Positions 52,593 to 63,266 of a stretch of DNA of 64,000 nt are shown piece after piece. This DNA comes from Martinezella rhizogenes (lineage in GTDB: Bacteria; Pseudomonadota; Alphaproteobacteria; Rhizobiales; Rhizobiaceae). A program made the position numbers and the translations under genes. Below the pieces are notes generated by a model. That model searched no databases. It was not told where the DNA came from and saw nothing but the letters and a program-made list of their open reading frames with translations. Each line of letters begins with the position of its first letter. The first letter of the stretch is position 1. Where the stretch lies: assembly GCA_013322215.1 (NCBI GenBank), contig JAAMEZ010000049.1:16477-80476 (forward strand), read 5' to 3'.

Positions 52593-55500
52593 ATGACATC
52601 TCAAAATCTCTCCACCGTTACGCCACGCGATTCTGAAGCCAAGCAGATCGATCATAATGATGCGATCCGTGCCACCTATTTCTCCAACGAGCAGATAAAG
52701 GAATGCGGCGCGACCTTCGCCCGCAATGGTGCGAAAACCAAGCTGCCAGGCTTTGCGCCCTTCGATTTCTTCGCCCGGCACAAGGAAAACGAAAAAGAGA
52801 TCCTGCGCGTCTATCGCTCGGCCAATGCAGATGTCGATGCCGGCGAGTCGATCACGCCGGCCGCCGAATGGCTGCTCGACAACCACTACATCATCGAAGA
52901 AGCCATTCAGGAAGTCCGCCGTGATTTTCCGAAGAAGTTTTACGACCAGCTGCAGACGCTGACCATCGACGGCATGGTGATGCCGCGCACCATGGCGCTG
53001 GCCTGGCTTTACGTCGCCCACACGCATAGCACAGTATCCAATCAGGGCCTGCTGGCGCTCGTCGAAGGTTTCCAGTCGGTGGAGATGCTGAAGATCGGCG
53101 AGCTTTGGGCCGTTCCTTCGCTGGTGCGCTACATCCTCGTCGAAAACCTGCGCCGCATTTCCAGCCGCGTCGAGCAGAGCCGCATTACCCGCAAGAAGGC
53201 CAATGCCGCCGTCGACGAGCTGATCCGTCTCAACGACGATGCCAAGGTCGCCGAGTTCCTGAAGACGCTCGAGCCCTTAACCTCGGACAATACCTTCGCC
53301 ACGCAGTTCCTCTATCGCCTGCGCGACGGCTCGCATACGTCGGGTCTTGCCGTCACTTGGCTCGAAAAGCGGCTTGCCAAGGCCGGTACCGACGCCGAAA
53401 GCGTCATGATGGCGGAGCACAATCGCCTGTCGTCGGGCAATGTGACGATGGGCAACATCATCAAGAGCCTGCGTCTCATCGACGATACCGACTGGTCCGT
53501 CTGGGTCGAAGAGGTCAGCGCCGTCGACAAGCTGCTCTGGGACGAGACCGACTACGCCAAGCTCGATCCGGGTTCGCGCAACAGCTACCGCCGCCGCATC
53601 GAAAAGCTCGCCCGCCGTTCCGACAAGACCGAAATGGAGATCGCCCAGGTCGCCATGGCGATGACCGAGGCCGCCAAGGCATCGGGCGAAGGACAGGCGC
53701 GTGAGCCGAATATCGGCGATTTCATCATGGGTCAGCAGACCCAGAAGCTGGAAAAGGCAATCGGCTACCGTGCGCCGATTTCGGTCAGCTTCGTGCGCCA
53801 GTGGCGCAAGCTGAACTGGCTGTCGATCGCAGCCCCGGTGCTGTTCCTGACCGTCGTGGCGCTGGTCGTCGTCGGCTATTTCATGCTGCATGCCGGCATG
53901 GGCTGGGCCGAGACGATCCTGCTGCTCCTGATGTTCTCGCTGCCGGCCTCGGAAGGCGCCACCGGCCTCTTCAATTTCTTCGTCACCATGTATCTGACGC
54001 CGGCGCGTCTGGTCGGCTACGAATTCAAGGAAGGCATTCCGGAAGAGGCCCGCACCCTGGTCGTCGTGCCGACGCTGATCGGCAATCGCGACAGCGTCGA
54101 CGAACTCGTGCGCAATCTCGAAGTCCATTATCTCGCCAATCCGGGTGGCGAAATCTACTACGCGCTGCTCAGCGACTGGCCCGACAGCCAGGAGGAAGAA
54201 AGCGAGCGCGATCTGGAAATCCTCGACTACGCCCGCCGCGAAGTGGCCAATCTGGCCGCACGCTATGACGAGGATGGCATCCAGCGCTTCTACCTGCTGC
54301 ATCGCCGCCGTCTCTACAATCCGGCCGAAGGCGCGTGGATGGGCTGGGAGCGCAAGCGCGGCAAGCTGCACGAGCTGAACATGCTCCTGCGCGGCGACCG
54401 CGACACCACCTTCCTGCCTGGCGCCAATATCGTGCCGAAGGACGTGCAGTATGTCATGACGCTCGATTCCGATACACGCCTGGTGCGCGATACCGTGACG
54501 AAGCTCGTCGGCAAGCTGCATCACCCGATCAACCGCCCGGTTTTCGACCCCGAGAGCAAGCGCGTCGTGCGCGGCTACGGCGTGCTGCAGCCGCGCGTCA
54601 CGCCGTCCTTGACCACGGGCAAGGATGCGTCGGTCTTCCAGCGCGTCTTCTCGGTCAACCGCGGCCTCGACCCTTACGTCTTCGCCGTTTCCGACGTCTA
54701 TCAGGATCTGGTCGAAGAAGGCACCTTCACCGGCAAGGGCCTCTATCACGTGGATGCCTTCGAAGCGTCGCTGAAGGGCAAGATCGACGAAAACGCCGTC
54801 CTCAGCCACGATTTGCTCGAGGGCTCGATGGCGCGCTGCGCCCTCGTCACGGACTGCGAACTCGTCGAAGACTTCCCGATCCGCTACGAAGTGGAAGTCT
54901 CGCGCCAGCATCGCTGGGCGCGCGGCGACTGGCAGCTCCTTCCTTATCTCTTCAATCCGAAGCGCGGCGTCACCGGCCTTGGCCGCTGGAAGATGATGGA
55001 CAATCTGCGTCGTTCGCTGACGCCGATCGCCTGGTTCTTCGCCTCCGTGCTCGGCTGGTATTTCATGGAGCCGCTGGCGGCGCTCATCTGGCAGATTCTT
55101 CTGATCTTCTGCCTGTTCGTCGCGCCGACGCTGTCGCTCATCAACGGCATCATTCCGCGCACCAGCGATATCGTCGCCCGCGCCCATCTCTACACCGTCT
55201 GGTCGGATATCCGCGCCGCCAATGCCCAGGTGGCGCTGCGCATCGTCTTCATCGCCGACGGCGCCTGCATTATGGCCGACGCCATCGGCCGTTCGCTCTA
55301 CCGTGCCTTTGTCAGCCGCAAGCTGATGCTGCAATGGCGAACTGCCGCAAGCGCCCAGGCTGCCGCGCAGACGACGATCCTCGGCCACTACCGCGTCATG
55401 TGGCATGCGCCGGTGCTGGCGCTCTTGGCTCTGGCCTTCGCCTCGCTCTCCGGCGACAACGCCTTCTTCGTCGGCATTCCCTTTGCGCTGCTCTGGGTCC

Positions 55501-58500
55501 TGTCGCCGGCGATCGCCTGGTATGTCAGCCAGTCGGCCGAGACCGAAGACCGGCTCGAAGTGCCGGAAAGCGTTTCGTTCGAACTGCGCAAGATCGCGCG
55601 CCGCACCTGGCGCTATTTCGAGACCTTCGTCGTCGAACAGCAGAACTATCTGCCGCCCGACAACGTGCAACAGACCCCGAATGCCGTCGTCGCATCGCGG
55701 ACGTCGCCGACCAATATCGGCGTCTACCTGCTGTCGGTCATTTCGGCCCGTCATTTCGGCTGGACCTCCTTCGAGGAAACCATCGATCGCATGGAAAAGA
55801 CCATGGCGACCGTGACGAAGCTCGAAAAATTTCGCGGGCACCTGTGCAACTGGTATCACACCGATACGCTGAAGCCGATGGGCGCGCGTTATATCTCGGC
55901 TGTTGACAGCGGCAACTTTGCCGGCCACCTGATTGCCGTTTCGTCGGCCTGCCGCATCTGGGCGGAAGCGCCATCGGCGCATATGCAGGGCAATCTGGAC
56001 GGTATCGGCGACGTCGCCGGCATTCTCGCCGAAATGCTTGCCGAGCTTCCGGACGACCGCAAGACGGTGCGGCCGCTGCGCCGCCGCCTGGAAGAGCGCA
56101 TTGTCGGCTTCCAGAACGCGCTCGCCGCCGTCAAGCGCGAGCATGAGTTCGCCTCCATCCGCGTCATCAATCTTTCGGTTCTGGCGCAGGACATCCAGAA
56201 GCTTGCTGCAAACCTCGACCATGAGGTGAAGTCGACGCAGAGCGGCGAAGTGCTCACCTGGTCGCAATCGCTGGTTAGGGTTTGCGAAGGCCATATTGCC
56301 GACAGCATCTTCGATCTCGCCAATGTGGATTCGCTGCGCCAGCGTCTGGCGAAACTGCGCGACCAGATGCGCGAACTCGCCTTCGGCATGGAATACGCCT
56401 TTCTCTATCGTCCGGAGCGGCGCCTGCTTTCTATCGGCTTCCGCGTCGAAACCAACGAGCTCGATGCGGCCTGCTACGACCTTCTGGCCTCCGAAGCCCG
56501 CCTCACCAGCCTTTTCGCCATCGCGAAGGGCGATCTGCCGACCGAGCACTGGTATCGTCTCGGCCGTCAGGTCGTGCCCGTCGGTTCGCGTGGCGCGCTG
56601 GTCTCCTGGTCCGGCTCGATGTTCGAATATCTGATGCCGCCGCTCGTCATGCAGGAGCGCCAGGGCGGTATCCTCAACCAGACGAACAATCTTATCGTGC
56701 AGGAGCAGATGAACTACGCCAAGCGTCTTGGCTCGGATATCCCTTGGGGCATTTCGGAAGCGGCCTTCAATGCCCGCGACCACTACATGCACTACCAGTA
56801 CACCAATTTCGGTGTGCCTTCCCTCGGCCTCAAGCGCGGCCTCGGCCAGAACGCTGTCATCGCACCCTATGCCTCGATCCTTGCCAGCCAGTATCGTCCG
56901 GCCGCGGCGCTCGAAAACCTGCAGAAGCTGCGCAAAGTGGGCGCGCTCGGCATCTACGGCTTCCACGATGCCGTCGACTTCACGCCGACCCGCGTTCCCG
57001 AAGGCAAGAAGTGCGCGGTGGTCTACAATTACTATGCGCACCATCATGGCATGTCGATCGCCGCGATCGCCAACGTCGCCTTCAATGGCCGCTTGCGCGA
57101 GCTCTTCCATGCCGATCCGGTGATCGAGGCGGCCGAATTGCTGCTGCAGGAAAAGGTGCCGCGCGACATTCCGGTCATGGCCGCGAAGCACGAAAGCGAC
57201 CAGCCGGCCAATATCCAGGAAGACATGCTGCGTCCGGAGATCCGCAAGATCGCCGATCCGGCGACGCAGGATCGCGAGCTCGCCTTCCTTTCCAACGGCC
57301 ACTATTCCGTCATGCTGACGGCAACCGGTGCCGGCTACTCGCGCTGGAATGGTCTGACGGTCTCGCGCTGGCGCGCCGACCCGACGGAAGACCGCTGGGG
57401 TACCTTCATCTTCCTGCGCGATACGGCTTCCGGCCAATGGTGGTCGGCGACCGCCGAGCCGCGCAGCATCGAAGGAGAAAAGACCAAGGTCGCCTTCAGC
57501 GATGAAAAGGCCGAATACAGCAAGACCGTCGGTGATCTCACCAGCGATGTCGAATGCATCGTCGCGACGGAGCACGATGCCGAAGGCCGTCGCGTGACGC
57601 TGCTCAACATGGGTGCGGAAGATCGCTTCATCGAAGTGACCTCCTATCTCGAGCCGGCGCTTGCGAGCGACGACGTCGATTCCGGTCACCCGGTCTTCAC
57701 GCGCATGTTCGTGCGCACCGAGATCGGCAAAAGCGGCGACGTGATCCGCGCCGAGCGCAACAAGCGCGACTATAATGAGCCGGATATGTCGGTCGCTCAC
57801 CTGGTCGTCGACAATGCCGGATCGGAACGCCCGACCGAATTCGAAACCGACCGCCGCAAGTTCCTCGGCCGCGGCCGCACGCTTGCCGAAGCAGCCGCCT
57901 TCGATCCTGGCGCAACGCTCTCTGGCACCGATGGCTTCACCATGGATGCCTGCCTGTCGCTGCGTCGCGTGGTGCGCGTTCCCGCCGGCAAGAAGGTCAG
58001 CGTCATCTTCTGGACGATTGCCGCGCCGAACCGCGAGGAAGTCGACAAGGCCGTCGAGCGCTACCGCAATCCCGATACGTTTGGCATCGAGCTCACTCAG
58101 GCCTGGACCCGCACGCAGATGCAGATGCGCCATGTCGGCGTCACCTCGCAGCAGGCGGCCGCCTTCCAGAAGCTGGCGCGTTATCTCGTCTACCCGGACA
58201 TGCACCTGCGCGCCGACGGCGCCACCGTGCAGGCCGGCTTGCATTCGCAGTCTGCTCTCTGGCCGGTGACGATCTCGGGTGATTTCCCGATCTTCACCCT
58301 GCGCATCAACGATGATATCGACCTCGAAATCGCCCGGGAAGCGCTGATGGCGGCGGAATATCTGCGGTCGCGCGGCATCAGCGCCGATCTGGTGATCGTC
58401 AACGAACGCGCTGTCGAGCAGGCCCAGGACATGCAGCGAGAGCTGGACAAGCTCGTCGAACACGTCCGTCACAATCAGGGCGACGGTCTCAGGCAGAACA

Positions 58501-61103
58501 TCTTCTCGGTTCGCAAGGACCAGATCGAGAACGAGACCTATCAGGAGATCCTTGCCGCATCGCGGGTGATCTTCCATGCGCGCAATGGCAAGCTGGTCGA
58601 TCAGATCGCCCGCGCGGCGACGCTGTTCGCCTCCGCGCAGTCCGACGGCCCGGCGCCGGTCAATCGTCTGACCGTGCCGACTGCGCTGCAGGAATCGATC
58701 TTTATGGCCGAGCCTATCGAGGCGCAGGACGACCTCGATTTCTGGAACGGCTATGGCGGCTTCTCCAAGGACGGCCGCGAATATGTCGTGCGTCTGCCGG
58801 GCGGGCAGTCGACGCCGCATCCGTGGATCAACGTCATCTCGAACGAGCGCTTCGGCTTCCACATTCCCGCCGAAGGCGGCGGCTTCACCTGGAGCCACAA
58901 TTCGCGCGACTATCAGCTGACGCCCTGGACCAACGACATGGTCATCAACCGTCCGGGCGAGGCGCTCTACGTCGCCGACCTCGACAGCAACAAGGTCATG
59001 ACGCCCTATGCCGGCCTGTCGCGGAATGCGAAGGTCCGTTTCGAGGCGCGTCACGGTCTCGGCTACTCCGTCTTCTCGAGCGAAGAGGATGGCGTGGCGC
59101 TGGAGCTGACGCAGACCGTCGATCGCGAGCGCCCGGTCAAGCTCTTCCGCCTGCGGCTCAGCAACAAGGGCGCCGGCAGCCGGCGCCTGCGGATCTACAA
59201 CTACGCCGAATGGGTGCTCGGCATCAATCAGAACAAGACCAGGCCCTTCATCCTGTCGACGCTGGATGAGGAGACGGGTGCCCTGTTTGCCAACAACCCC
59301 TACAGCATCGATTATTTCAAGCGCACCGCCTTCATGGTGGCGAGCGAGGCGCATTCGAGCTTCTCGGCAAGCCGCCGCGAGTTCATTGGCCGCCATGGCA
59401 CGATCCAGATGCCGGAAGCCGTGGTGACGGCTGCGACGCTCTCTAACTCGACCGATCTGGATGGCGACCCCTGCGGTGCTCTGGCCTTCGACGTGACGAT
59501 TGCCGCTGGCGAGCAGAAGGAAATCTGCTTCTACATGGGCGATACGGCGACCGTCGAAGAGGCCCGCGCCCTGGTTTTGGAAATCCGCAAGGCCAATTTC
59601 GAGGCCGTGCTTTCCGAAGGCCGCGAGTTCTGGAACGGCTTCACCGGCCATGTGAAGATCTCGACGCCGGACAAGGCGATGAACAACATGATCAATGCCT
59701 GGCTGCCCTATCAGAGCCTCGGCTGCCGCATCATGGCGCGTACCGCCTTCTATCAGTCGTCGGGCGCCTTCGGCTTCCGCGACCAGCTGCAGGATACGCT
59801 GGCATTCCTGGTGCACAAGCCGGAGCTTGCCCGCAACCAGATCCTCAATGCCGCCCAGCGTCAGTTCCGCGAGGGCGACGTGCAGCATTGGTGGCTGCCG
59901 GGCAGCGGCGCCGGCGTGCGCACGCATATTTCCGACGACGTTGTCTGGCTCGCCTATGCCATCGACCAGTACTGCACCGTGACGGGCGACAAGTCGCTTC
60001 TCGATGAGGAACTTGCCTTCGTCGAAGGTGCGGCGCTGATGCCGGGAACCCACGACGTCTTCTATCAGCCGACGGTGTCGCAGGACAAAGTCAGCGTCTA
60101 CGAACATGCGGCCTTGGCGCTCGATCTCGCGATCAAGCGCAAGGGCGGCAATGGCCTGCCGCTGATCCTCGGCGGCGACTGGAACGACGGTATGAACCGC
60201 GTCGGCATCCAGGGCCGCGGCGAAAGCGTCTGGCTCGGCTGGTTCCTGGCCGGCATGCTCACCGCCTTCCTGCCCTATGCCGAGGCCCGCGGCGACAAGG
60301 GGCGCGTCAAGCGCTGGTCCGACCATCTGCCGGAGCTGCGCAAGGCGCTGGAATCGGCCGGCTGGGACGGCGGTCACTATCGCCGCGGCTATTTCGACGA
60401 TGGCAGCCCGCTCGGCTCCAGCGAGAATTTCGAGTGCCAGATCGATTCGATCGCGCAGTCGTGGAACATTCTCTCCGGCGAAGGCGACAAGGCACGCGGC
60501 GAGAAGGCGATGAACGCCGTGCTCGACAAGCTTGTCGACGACGAAAACCGCATCATCCGGCTGTTCACGCCGCCCTTTGCCAAGTCGGCCCGCGACCCGG
60601 GCTACATCAAGTCCTACCCGCCGGGCGTGCGCGAAAATGGTGGTCAGTACACTCATGCGGCCACATGGGTGGTCATGGCGCTGGCGGAGATGGATCGCGG
60701 CGACGATGCCTGGCATTGCTTCGACATGCTGAACCCGATCAACCATGCACGCGATCGTGATCAGGCCGATACCTATCGTGTGGAGCCCTATGTGGTCGCC
60801 GCTGATATCTACGGCGAAGGACAATTGACGGGCCGAGGCGGCTGGACCTGGTATACGGGCTCCGCCGGCTGGCTGTATCGCGTCGCTGTCGAAGGCATTC
60901 TCGGTATCCGCGTGAAAAACGGACAACTTTTCGTCAAACCGGTACTGCCTTCGAACTGGGACGGCTTTGCGGCGGATATCGAACTGCCGAGCGGAAATTA
61001 CCGTATTTCCGTCTCAAAAGCGCCCGATGCGGCGAGATACTCGGTGACCATCAATGACAGGGCGGTCGCCCATCCCGAAGAGGGCTTTCCGGTCGGACAG
61101 TAG
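52593..61103 (+). CDS. ndvB: Cyclic beta-1,2-glucan synthase
   Basis: Inner-membrane enzyme of 2,836 residues that initiates, elongates and cyclises periplasmic beta-1,2-glucans from UDP-glucose, needed for osmotic adaptation and plant interaction. Visible: membrane pair (about 408-470), glycosyltransferase domain with DSDTRL (D625, D627), SHDLLEG (about 738) and Q772-H-R-R775-W776 (QxxRW), further membrane helices (about 810-855 and 935-980), a central region, and a C-terminal GH94-like phosphorylase domain with GGDWNDGM (D2529-D2532) thought to control ring size. ATG 52593 gives MTSQNLSTVTPR and a length close to Sinorhizobium NdvB; ATG 52557 and GTG 52524 are possible. The ribosome site is weak. 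Confidence 0.95.
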   Translation: MTSQNLSTVTPRDSEAKQIDHNDAIRATYFSNEQIKECGATFARNGAKTKLPGFAPFDFFARHKENEKEILRVYRSANADVDAGESITPAAEWLLDNHYIIEEAIQEVRRDFPKKFYDQLQTLTIDGMVMPRTMALAWLYVAHTHSTVSNQGLLALVEGFQSVEMLKIGELWAVPSLVRYILVENLRRISSRVEQSRITRKKANAAVDELIRLNDDAKVAEFLKTLEPLTSDNTFATQFLYRLRDGSHTSGLAVTWLEKRLAKAGTDAESVMMAEHNRLSSGNVTMGNIIKSLRLIDDTDWSVWVEEVSAVDKLLWDETDYAKLDPGSRNSYRRRIEKLARRSDKTEMEIAQVAMAMTEAAKASGEGQAREPNIGDFIMGQQTQKLEKAIGYRAPISVSFVRQWRKLNWLSIAAPVLFLTVVALVVVGYFMLHAGMGWAETILLLLMFSLPASEGATGLFNFFVTMYLTPARLVGYEFKEGIPEEARTLVVVPTLIGNRDSVDELVRNLEVHYLANPGGEIYYALLSDWPDSQEEESERDLEILDYARREVANLAARYDEDGIQRFYLLHRRRLYNPAEGAWMGWERKRGKLHELNMLLRGDRDTTFLPGANIVPKDVQYVMTLDSDTRLVRDTVTKLVGKLHHPINRPVFDPESKRVVRGYGVLQPRVTPSLTTGKDASVFQRVFSVNRGLDPYVFAVSDVYQDLVEEGTFTGKGLYHVDAFEASLKGKIDENAVLSHDLLEGSMARCALVTDCELVEDFPIRYEVEVSRQHRWARGDWQLLPYLFNPKRGVTGLGRWKMMDNLRRSLTPIAWFFASVLGWYFMEPLAALIWQILLIFCLFVAPTLSLINGIIPRTSDIVARAHLYTVWSDIRAANAQVALRIVFIADGACIMADAIGRSLYRAFVSRKLMLQWRTAASAQAAAQTTILGHYRVMWHAPVLALLALAFASLSGDNAFFVGIPFALLWVLSPAIAWYVSQSAETEDRLEVPESVSFELRKIARRTWRYFETFVVEQQNYLPPDNVQQTPNAVVASRTSPTNIGVYLLSVISARHFGWTSFEETIDRMEKTMATVTKLEKFRGHLCNWYHTDTLKPMGARYISAVDSGNFAGHLIAVSSACRIWAEAPSAHMQGNLDGIGDVAGILAEMLAELPDDRKTVRPLRRRLEERIVGFQNALAAVKREHEFASIRVINLSVLAQDIQKLAANLDHEVKSTQSGEVLTWSQSLVRVCEGHIADSIFDLANVDSLRQRLAKLRDQMRELAFGMEYAFLYRPERRLLSIGFRVETNELDAACYDLLASEARLTSLFAIAKGDLPTEHWYRLGRQVVPVGSRGALVSWSGSMFEYLMPPLVMQERQGGILNQTNNLIVQEQMNYAKRLGSDIPWGISEAAFNARDHYMHYQYTNFGVPSLGLKRGLGQNAVIAPYASILASQYRPAAALENLQKLRKVGALGIYGFHDAVDFTPTRVPEGKKCAVVYNYYAHHHGMSIAAIANVAFNGRLRELFHADPVIEAAELLLQEKVPRDIPVMAAKHESDQPANIQEDMLRPEIRKIADPATQDRELAFLSNGHYSVMLTATGAGYSRWNGLTVSRWRADPTEDRWGTFIFLRDTASGQWWSATAEPRSIEGEKTKVAFSDEKAEYSKTVGDLTSDVECIVATEHDAEGRRVTLLNMGAEDRFIEVTSYLEPALASDDVDSGHPVFTRMFVRTEIGKSGDVIRAERNKRDYNEPDMSVAHLVVDNAGSERPTEFETDRRKFLGRGRTLAEAAAFDPGATLSGTDGFTMDACLSLRRVVRVPAGKKVSVIFWTIAAPNREEVDKAVERYRNPDTFGIELTQAWTRTQMQMRHVGVTSQQAAAFQKLARYLVYPDMHLRADGATVQAGLHSQSALWPVTISGDFPIFTLRINDDIDLEIAREALMAAEYLRSRGISADLVIVNERAVEQAQDMQRELDKLVEHVRHNQGDGLRQNIFSVRKDQIENETYQEILAASRVIFHARNGKLVDQIARAATLFASAQSDGPAPVNRLTVPTALQESIFMAEPIEAQDDLDFWNGYGGFSKDGREYVVRLPGGQSTPHPWINVISNERFGFHIPAEGGGFTWSHNSRDYQLTPWTNDMVINRPGEALYVADLDSNKVMTPYAGLSRNAKVRFEARHGLGYSVFSSEEDGVALELTQTVDRERPVKLFRLRLSNKGAGSRRLRIYNYAEWVLGINQNKTRPFILSTLDEETGALFANNPYSIDYFKRTAFMVASEAHSSFSASRREFIGRHGTIQMPEAVVTAATLSNSTDLDGDPCGALAFDVTIAAGEQKEICFYMGDTATVEEARALVLEIRKANFEAVLSEGREFWNGFTGHVKISTPDKAMNNMINAWLPYQSLGCRIMARTAFYQSSGAFGFRDQLQDTLAFLVHKPELARNQILNAAQRQFREGDVQHWWLPGSGAGVRTHISDDVVWLAYAIDQYCTVTGDKSLLDEELAFVEGAALMPGTHDVFYQPTVSQDKVSVYEHAALALDLAIKRKGGNGLPLILGGDWNDGMNRVGIQGRGESVWLGWFLAGMLTAFLPYAEARGDKGRVKRWSDHLPELRKALESAGWDGGHYRRGYFDDGSPLGSSENFECQIDSIAQSWNILSGEGDKARGEKAMNAVLDKLVDDENRIIRLFTPPFAKSARDPGYIKSYPPGVRENGGQYTHAATWVVMALAEMDRGDDAWHCFDMLNPINHARDRDQADTYRVEPYVVAADIYGEGQLTGRGGWTWYTGSAGWLYRVAVEGILGIRVKNGQLFVKPVLPSNWDGFAADIELPSGNYRISVSKAPDAARYSVTINDRAVAHPEEGFPVGQ

Positions 61104-61129
61104 CGTTTCTGCACTGTTTCGCTTCGACG

Positions 61130-61163
61130 ATCGGGGCCAAAGGGGGAACTCTTTGGCCCCGAT
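61130..61163 (+). terminator. Strong hairpin between ndvB and opgC-like gene
   Basis: ATCGGGGCCAAAG (61130-61142) and CTTTGGCCCCGAT (61151-61163) form a perfect 13-base stem with an 8-base loop. The following TGCATTTGATT is only moderately T-rich. It probably ends or attenuates ndvB transcription before the next gene 31 bases away. Confidence 0.65.
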
Positions 61164-61193
61164 TGCATTTGATTGTCGGAACAGGAGAGTTTT

Positions 61194-62408
61194 ATGAATT
61201 CAAGGGCGAATATGAGCCCGGTGCCGGCACAACGAGTGAGTTTGCCGAAGCCGGTCTCCCAGAGGGATACCCGACTGGATGTTCTCAGAGCCTTGGCTCT
61301 GATCATGATCTTTATCAACCATGTGCCAGGGCAGATCTTCGAAGATTTGACCTCCAAGAATTTCGGCTTCTCCGATGGCGCCGAAGCCTTTGTGCTGATC
61401 TCTGGCATATCGGTCGGCCTCGCCTACGGAACGCGGTTTCTTCCGGGTAATCGGTTGAACATGGCATGGAAGGCGGTCAGGCGCGCTTTCACGCTCTATA
61501 CTGCGCATATGATCACGACTTTCGTGACACTGGTGCTCTTCATTTCCGGTGCGTGGATTTTCCACCAGAAGGGCCTGCTCTGCGAAGTGAACATTCTTGC
61601 CCTGCTGATGGACCCGGCGCGCGGCATTCCCGCGCTGCTGACGCTCGGGCACCAGATCGGCTACAACAACATTCTACCCATGTACGGCGCCCTATTCCTG
61701 ATGCTGCCGCTGATCATGCTGCTGGAGGCGAGGAGCCCCCTGCTTCTGCTCGCAATTTCGGTTGGCGTCTGGCTGGGGTCCGGCATCTATTATATCGCGC
61801 CGCATACGACATTGCTTGACGGCTTCTGGTTCCTCAATCCGCTATCCTGGCAGCTGCTTTTCGTCATCGGCTTCGTCGCCAGCATGCATGTCAAGCGCGG
61901 CGGCCAAATCCCCGCCCATCCGGTTCTGATCGCACTGGCCTGCGCCTATGTGCTCGTGTCCTTCATCTGGGTGACCGACAAGCTATGGATACTCGGCGAC
62001 TACCTCGCCATGCTCGGCCTGCCGACCGTGGTCACCGGCTTCGACAAGACCTTCCTGTCGCTGCCGCGGCTGCTGCATGTACTGGCGCTCGCCTATCTGA
62101 TCATCAGCATACCTTCCATTTCGGCGCTGCTGCGCCGCTCGGCAAGCCACCCGCTGACGATCCTCGGGCGGCATTCGCTGAATATCTTCGTTGCGGGCAC
62201 GATACTCGCCATGGCCGGCCAGGTCCTTCTCTATGTGACCAACAAGAGCTCCGTCGTCGGTGCGGTCTATGTCGTCTTCGGCATCGCCGCGCAGTTCCTC
62301 TATGCCTATCATCTCGAGCACAAGCGGCTTGAGCTTGCCGGCCAGCGCGCGGCGAAGGCGCCTGCAGCACCGATCGCAATGCCTGCTCATTTCGGAAAGC
62401 GTCATTGA
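61194..62408 (+). CDS. opgC: OpgC family glucan-modifying membrane protein
   Basis: Inner-membrane acyltransferase-like protein of 404 residues with about 10 membrane segments. RLDVLRALALIMIFINHVPG with the conserved His, FSDGAEAFVLISGISVGLAYG and LLTLGHQIGYNNILPMYGALF are typical of OpgC, which adds succinyl groups to periplasmic glucans in Rhodobacter and Rhizobium. ATG 61194 has AGGAG seven bases upstream; the frame opens at 61173. It follows ndvB directly, so it probably decorates the cyclic glucans made by NdvB. Confidence 0.9.
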   Translation: MNSRANMSPVPAQRVSLPKPVSQRDTRLDVLRALALIMIFINHVPGQIFEDLTSKNFGFSDGAEAFVLISGISVGLAYGTRFLPGNRLNMAWKAVRRAFTLYTAHMITTFVTLVLFISGAWIFHQKGLLCEVNILALLMDPARGIPALLTLGHQIGYNNILPMYGALFLMLPLIMLLEARSPLLLLAISVGVWLGSGIYYIAPHTTLLDGFWFLNPLSWQLLFVIGFVASMHVKRGGQIPAHPVLIALACAYVLVSFIWVTDKLWILGDYLAMLGLPTVVTGFDKTFLSLPRLLHVLALAYLIISIPSISALLRRSASHPLTILGRHSLNIFVAGTILAMAGQVLLYVTNKSSVVGAVYVVFGIAAQFLYAYHLEHKRLELAGQRAAKAPAAPIAMPAHFGKRH

Positions 62409-62873
62409 AGGGTTCCGCCGCGCCGCGTGCTTGCACGCGGTTCGGCCCATCGATCTTCCCGCCGTTGCTGAGATCGCGGCGACCAGGCTCACGGGACCCG
62501 CACTGACAAATGGACGGCCTGTTCAGCTCCCGCCGGGTCTTTCTTTTTGGTTGGTCCTGTGGCTTCGATCGAGGCAACTGGCTCTTACTGGTCCGCTCCT
62601 TGCGGGCATTGCCCCTCACTCTAACCCCTCTGCCCATTGAAACGGGAGAGGGAATATTCCATGTTCGCGGCACTACCACACAGGGACTGAAGGCGTCGGT
62701 TTACGCGGCTAGCTCCCGCCTCCCGGTAAGCGGGAGGGCAATAGCGTATGAGCGGGATCTACTGAGGAAACTCCCGGCCTTATGGAGCAACTGCCACCAG
62801 TTCTCCCTGTCTCTTCAGCTCGTAAGGACTTAGCCCGCCGAGGGCACGTTGTAAAACAGGCGATTCTAGCATA
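62409..62873. other. Intergenic region with GC-rich palindromic stretches
   Basis: About 465 bases between opgC and the toxin-antitoxin operon. CCCCTCTGCCC...GGGAGAGGG near 62620-62655 and CTCCCGCCTCCCGGTAAGCGGGAGGG near 62710-62740 are short imperfect palindromes of REP-like character. No gene supported. Confidence 0.4.
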
Positions 62874-62896
62874 TATAGGAATAACGTATTTCTATA
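62874..62896. promoter_or_regulatory. Operator-like inverted repeat of the toxin-antitoxin operon
   Basis: TATAGGAATA (62874-62883) and TATTTCTATA (62887-62896) form an inverted repeat with one mismatch and a 3-base spacer. It abuts the ribosome site AGGAG (62896-62900) of the antitoxin gene. RHH antitoxins usually autorepress by binding such a site. Confidence 0.65.
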
Positions 62897-62906
62897 GGAG
62901 TCTGCT

Positions 62907-63263
62907 ATGTCGTCCACAATTTCGGCGAATGTCGATGGGAAGACCGCCACGAAATTGAAGATGGTGGCCTCGATGGAGAACAGATCCGTATCAAATGCTG
63001 TTTCCAGCGCGATCACTGTATTTGTTGGACTTCCGAAGGGAGTTCGGGATTTTCTGCTCGAATTGAACGCGCAGAACGATCAGGAGACAATTGTCAGACT
63101 TGGTCGTGAGATGATGGCTGCGGCCGCAAGGGTTCGCCTTGAGAAAGCTACTAACGACCTAGCATCCGAGCACCGTTTCGGAGGGTCGGATTTCGCAGGT
63201 AGCGAGATTGACTTGTTGGAAGAAGCCACGGCGTTGAGCCGAGCCGCAGCTCATCGGAAGTAA
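62907..63263 (+). CDS. Ribbon-helix-helix-like antitoxin
   Basis: 118 residues. The N-terminus (MSSTISANVDGKTATKLKMV) followed by SMENRSVSNAVSSAITVFVG has the strand-helix-helix pattern of RHH DNA-binding antitoxins. The C-terminal half is helical and charged and should wrap the toxin. It is longer than most RHH antitoxins (about 80). AGGAG lies six bases upstream. The PIN toxin gene starts three bases after its stop. Confidence 0.75.
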   Translation: MSSTISANVDGKTATKLKMVASMENRSVSNAVSSAITVFVGLPKGVRDFLLELNAQNDQETIVRLGREMMAAAARVRLEKATNDLASEHRFGGSDFAGSEIDLLEEATALSRAAAHRK

Positions 63264-63266
63264 GGC

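Noticed and set aside
53277..60926. Very long minus-strand open frame (2,549 codons) opposite ndvB
   Set aside because: It is an artefact of GC-rich codon bias in ndvB; its translation is His/Arg/Asp/Ala-rich low-complexity sequence with no motif, and ndvB on the plus strand has clear catalytic motifs.
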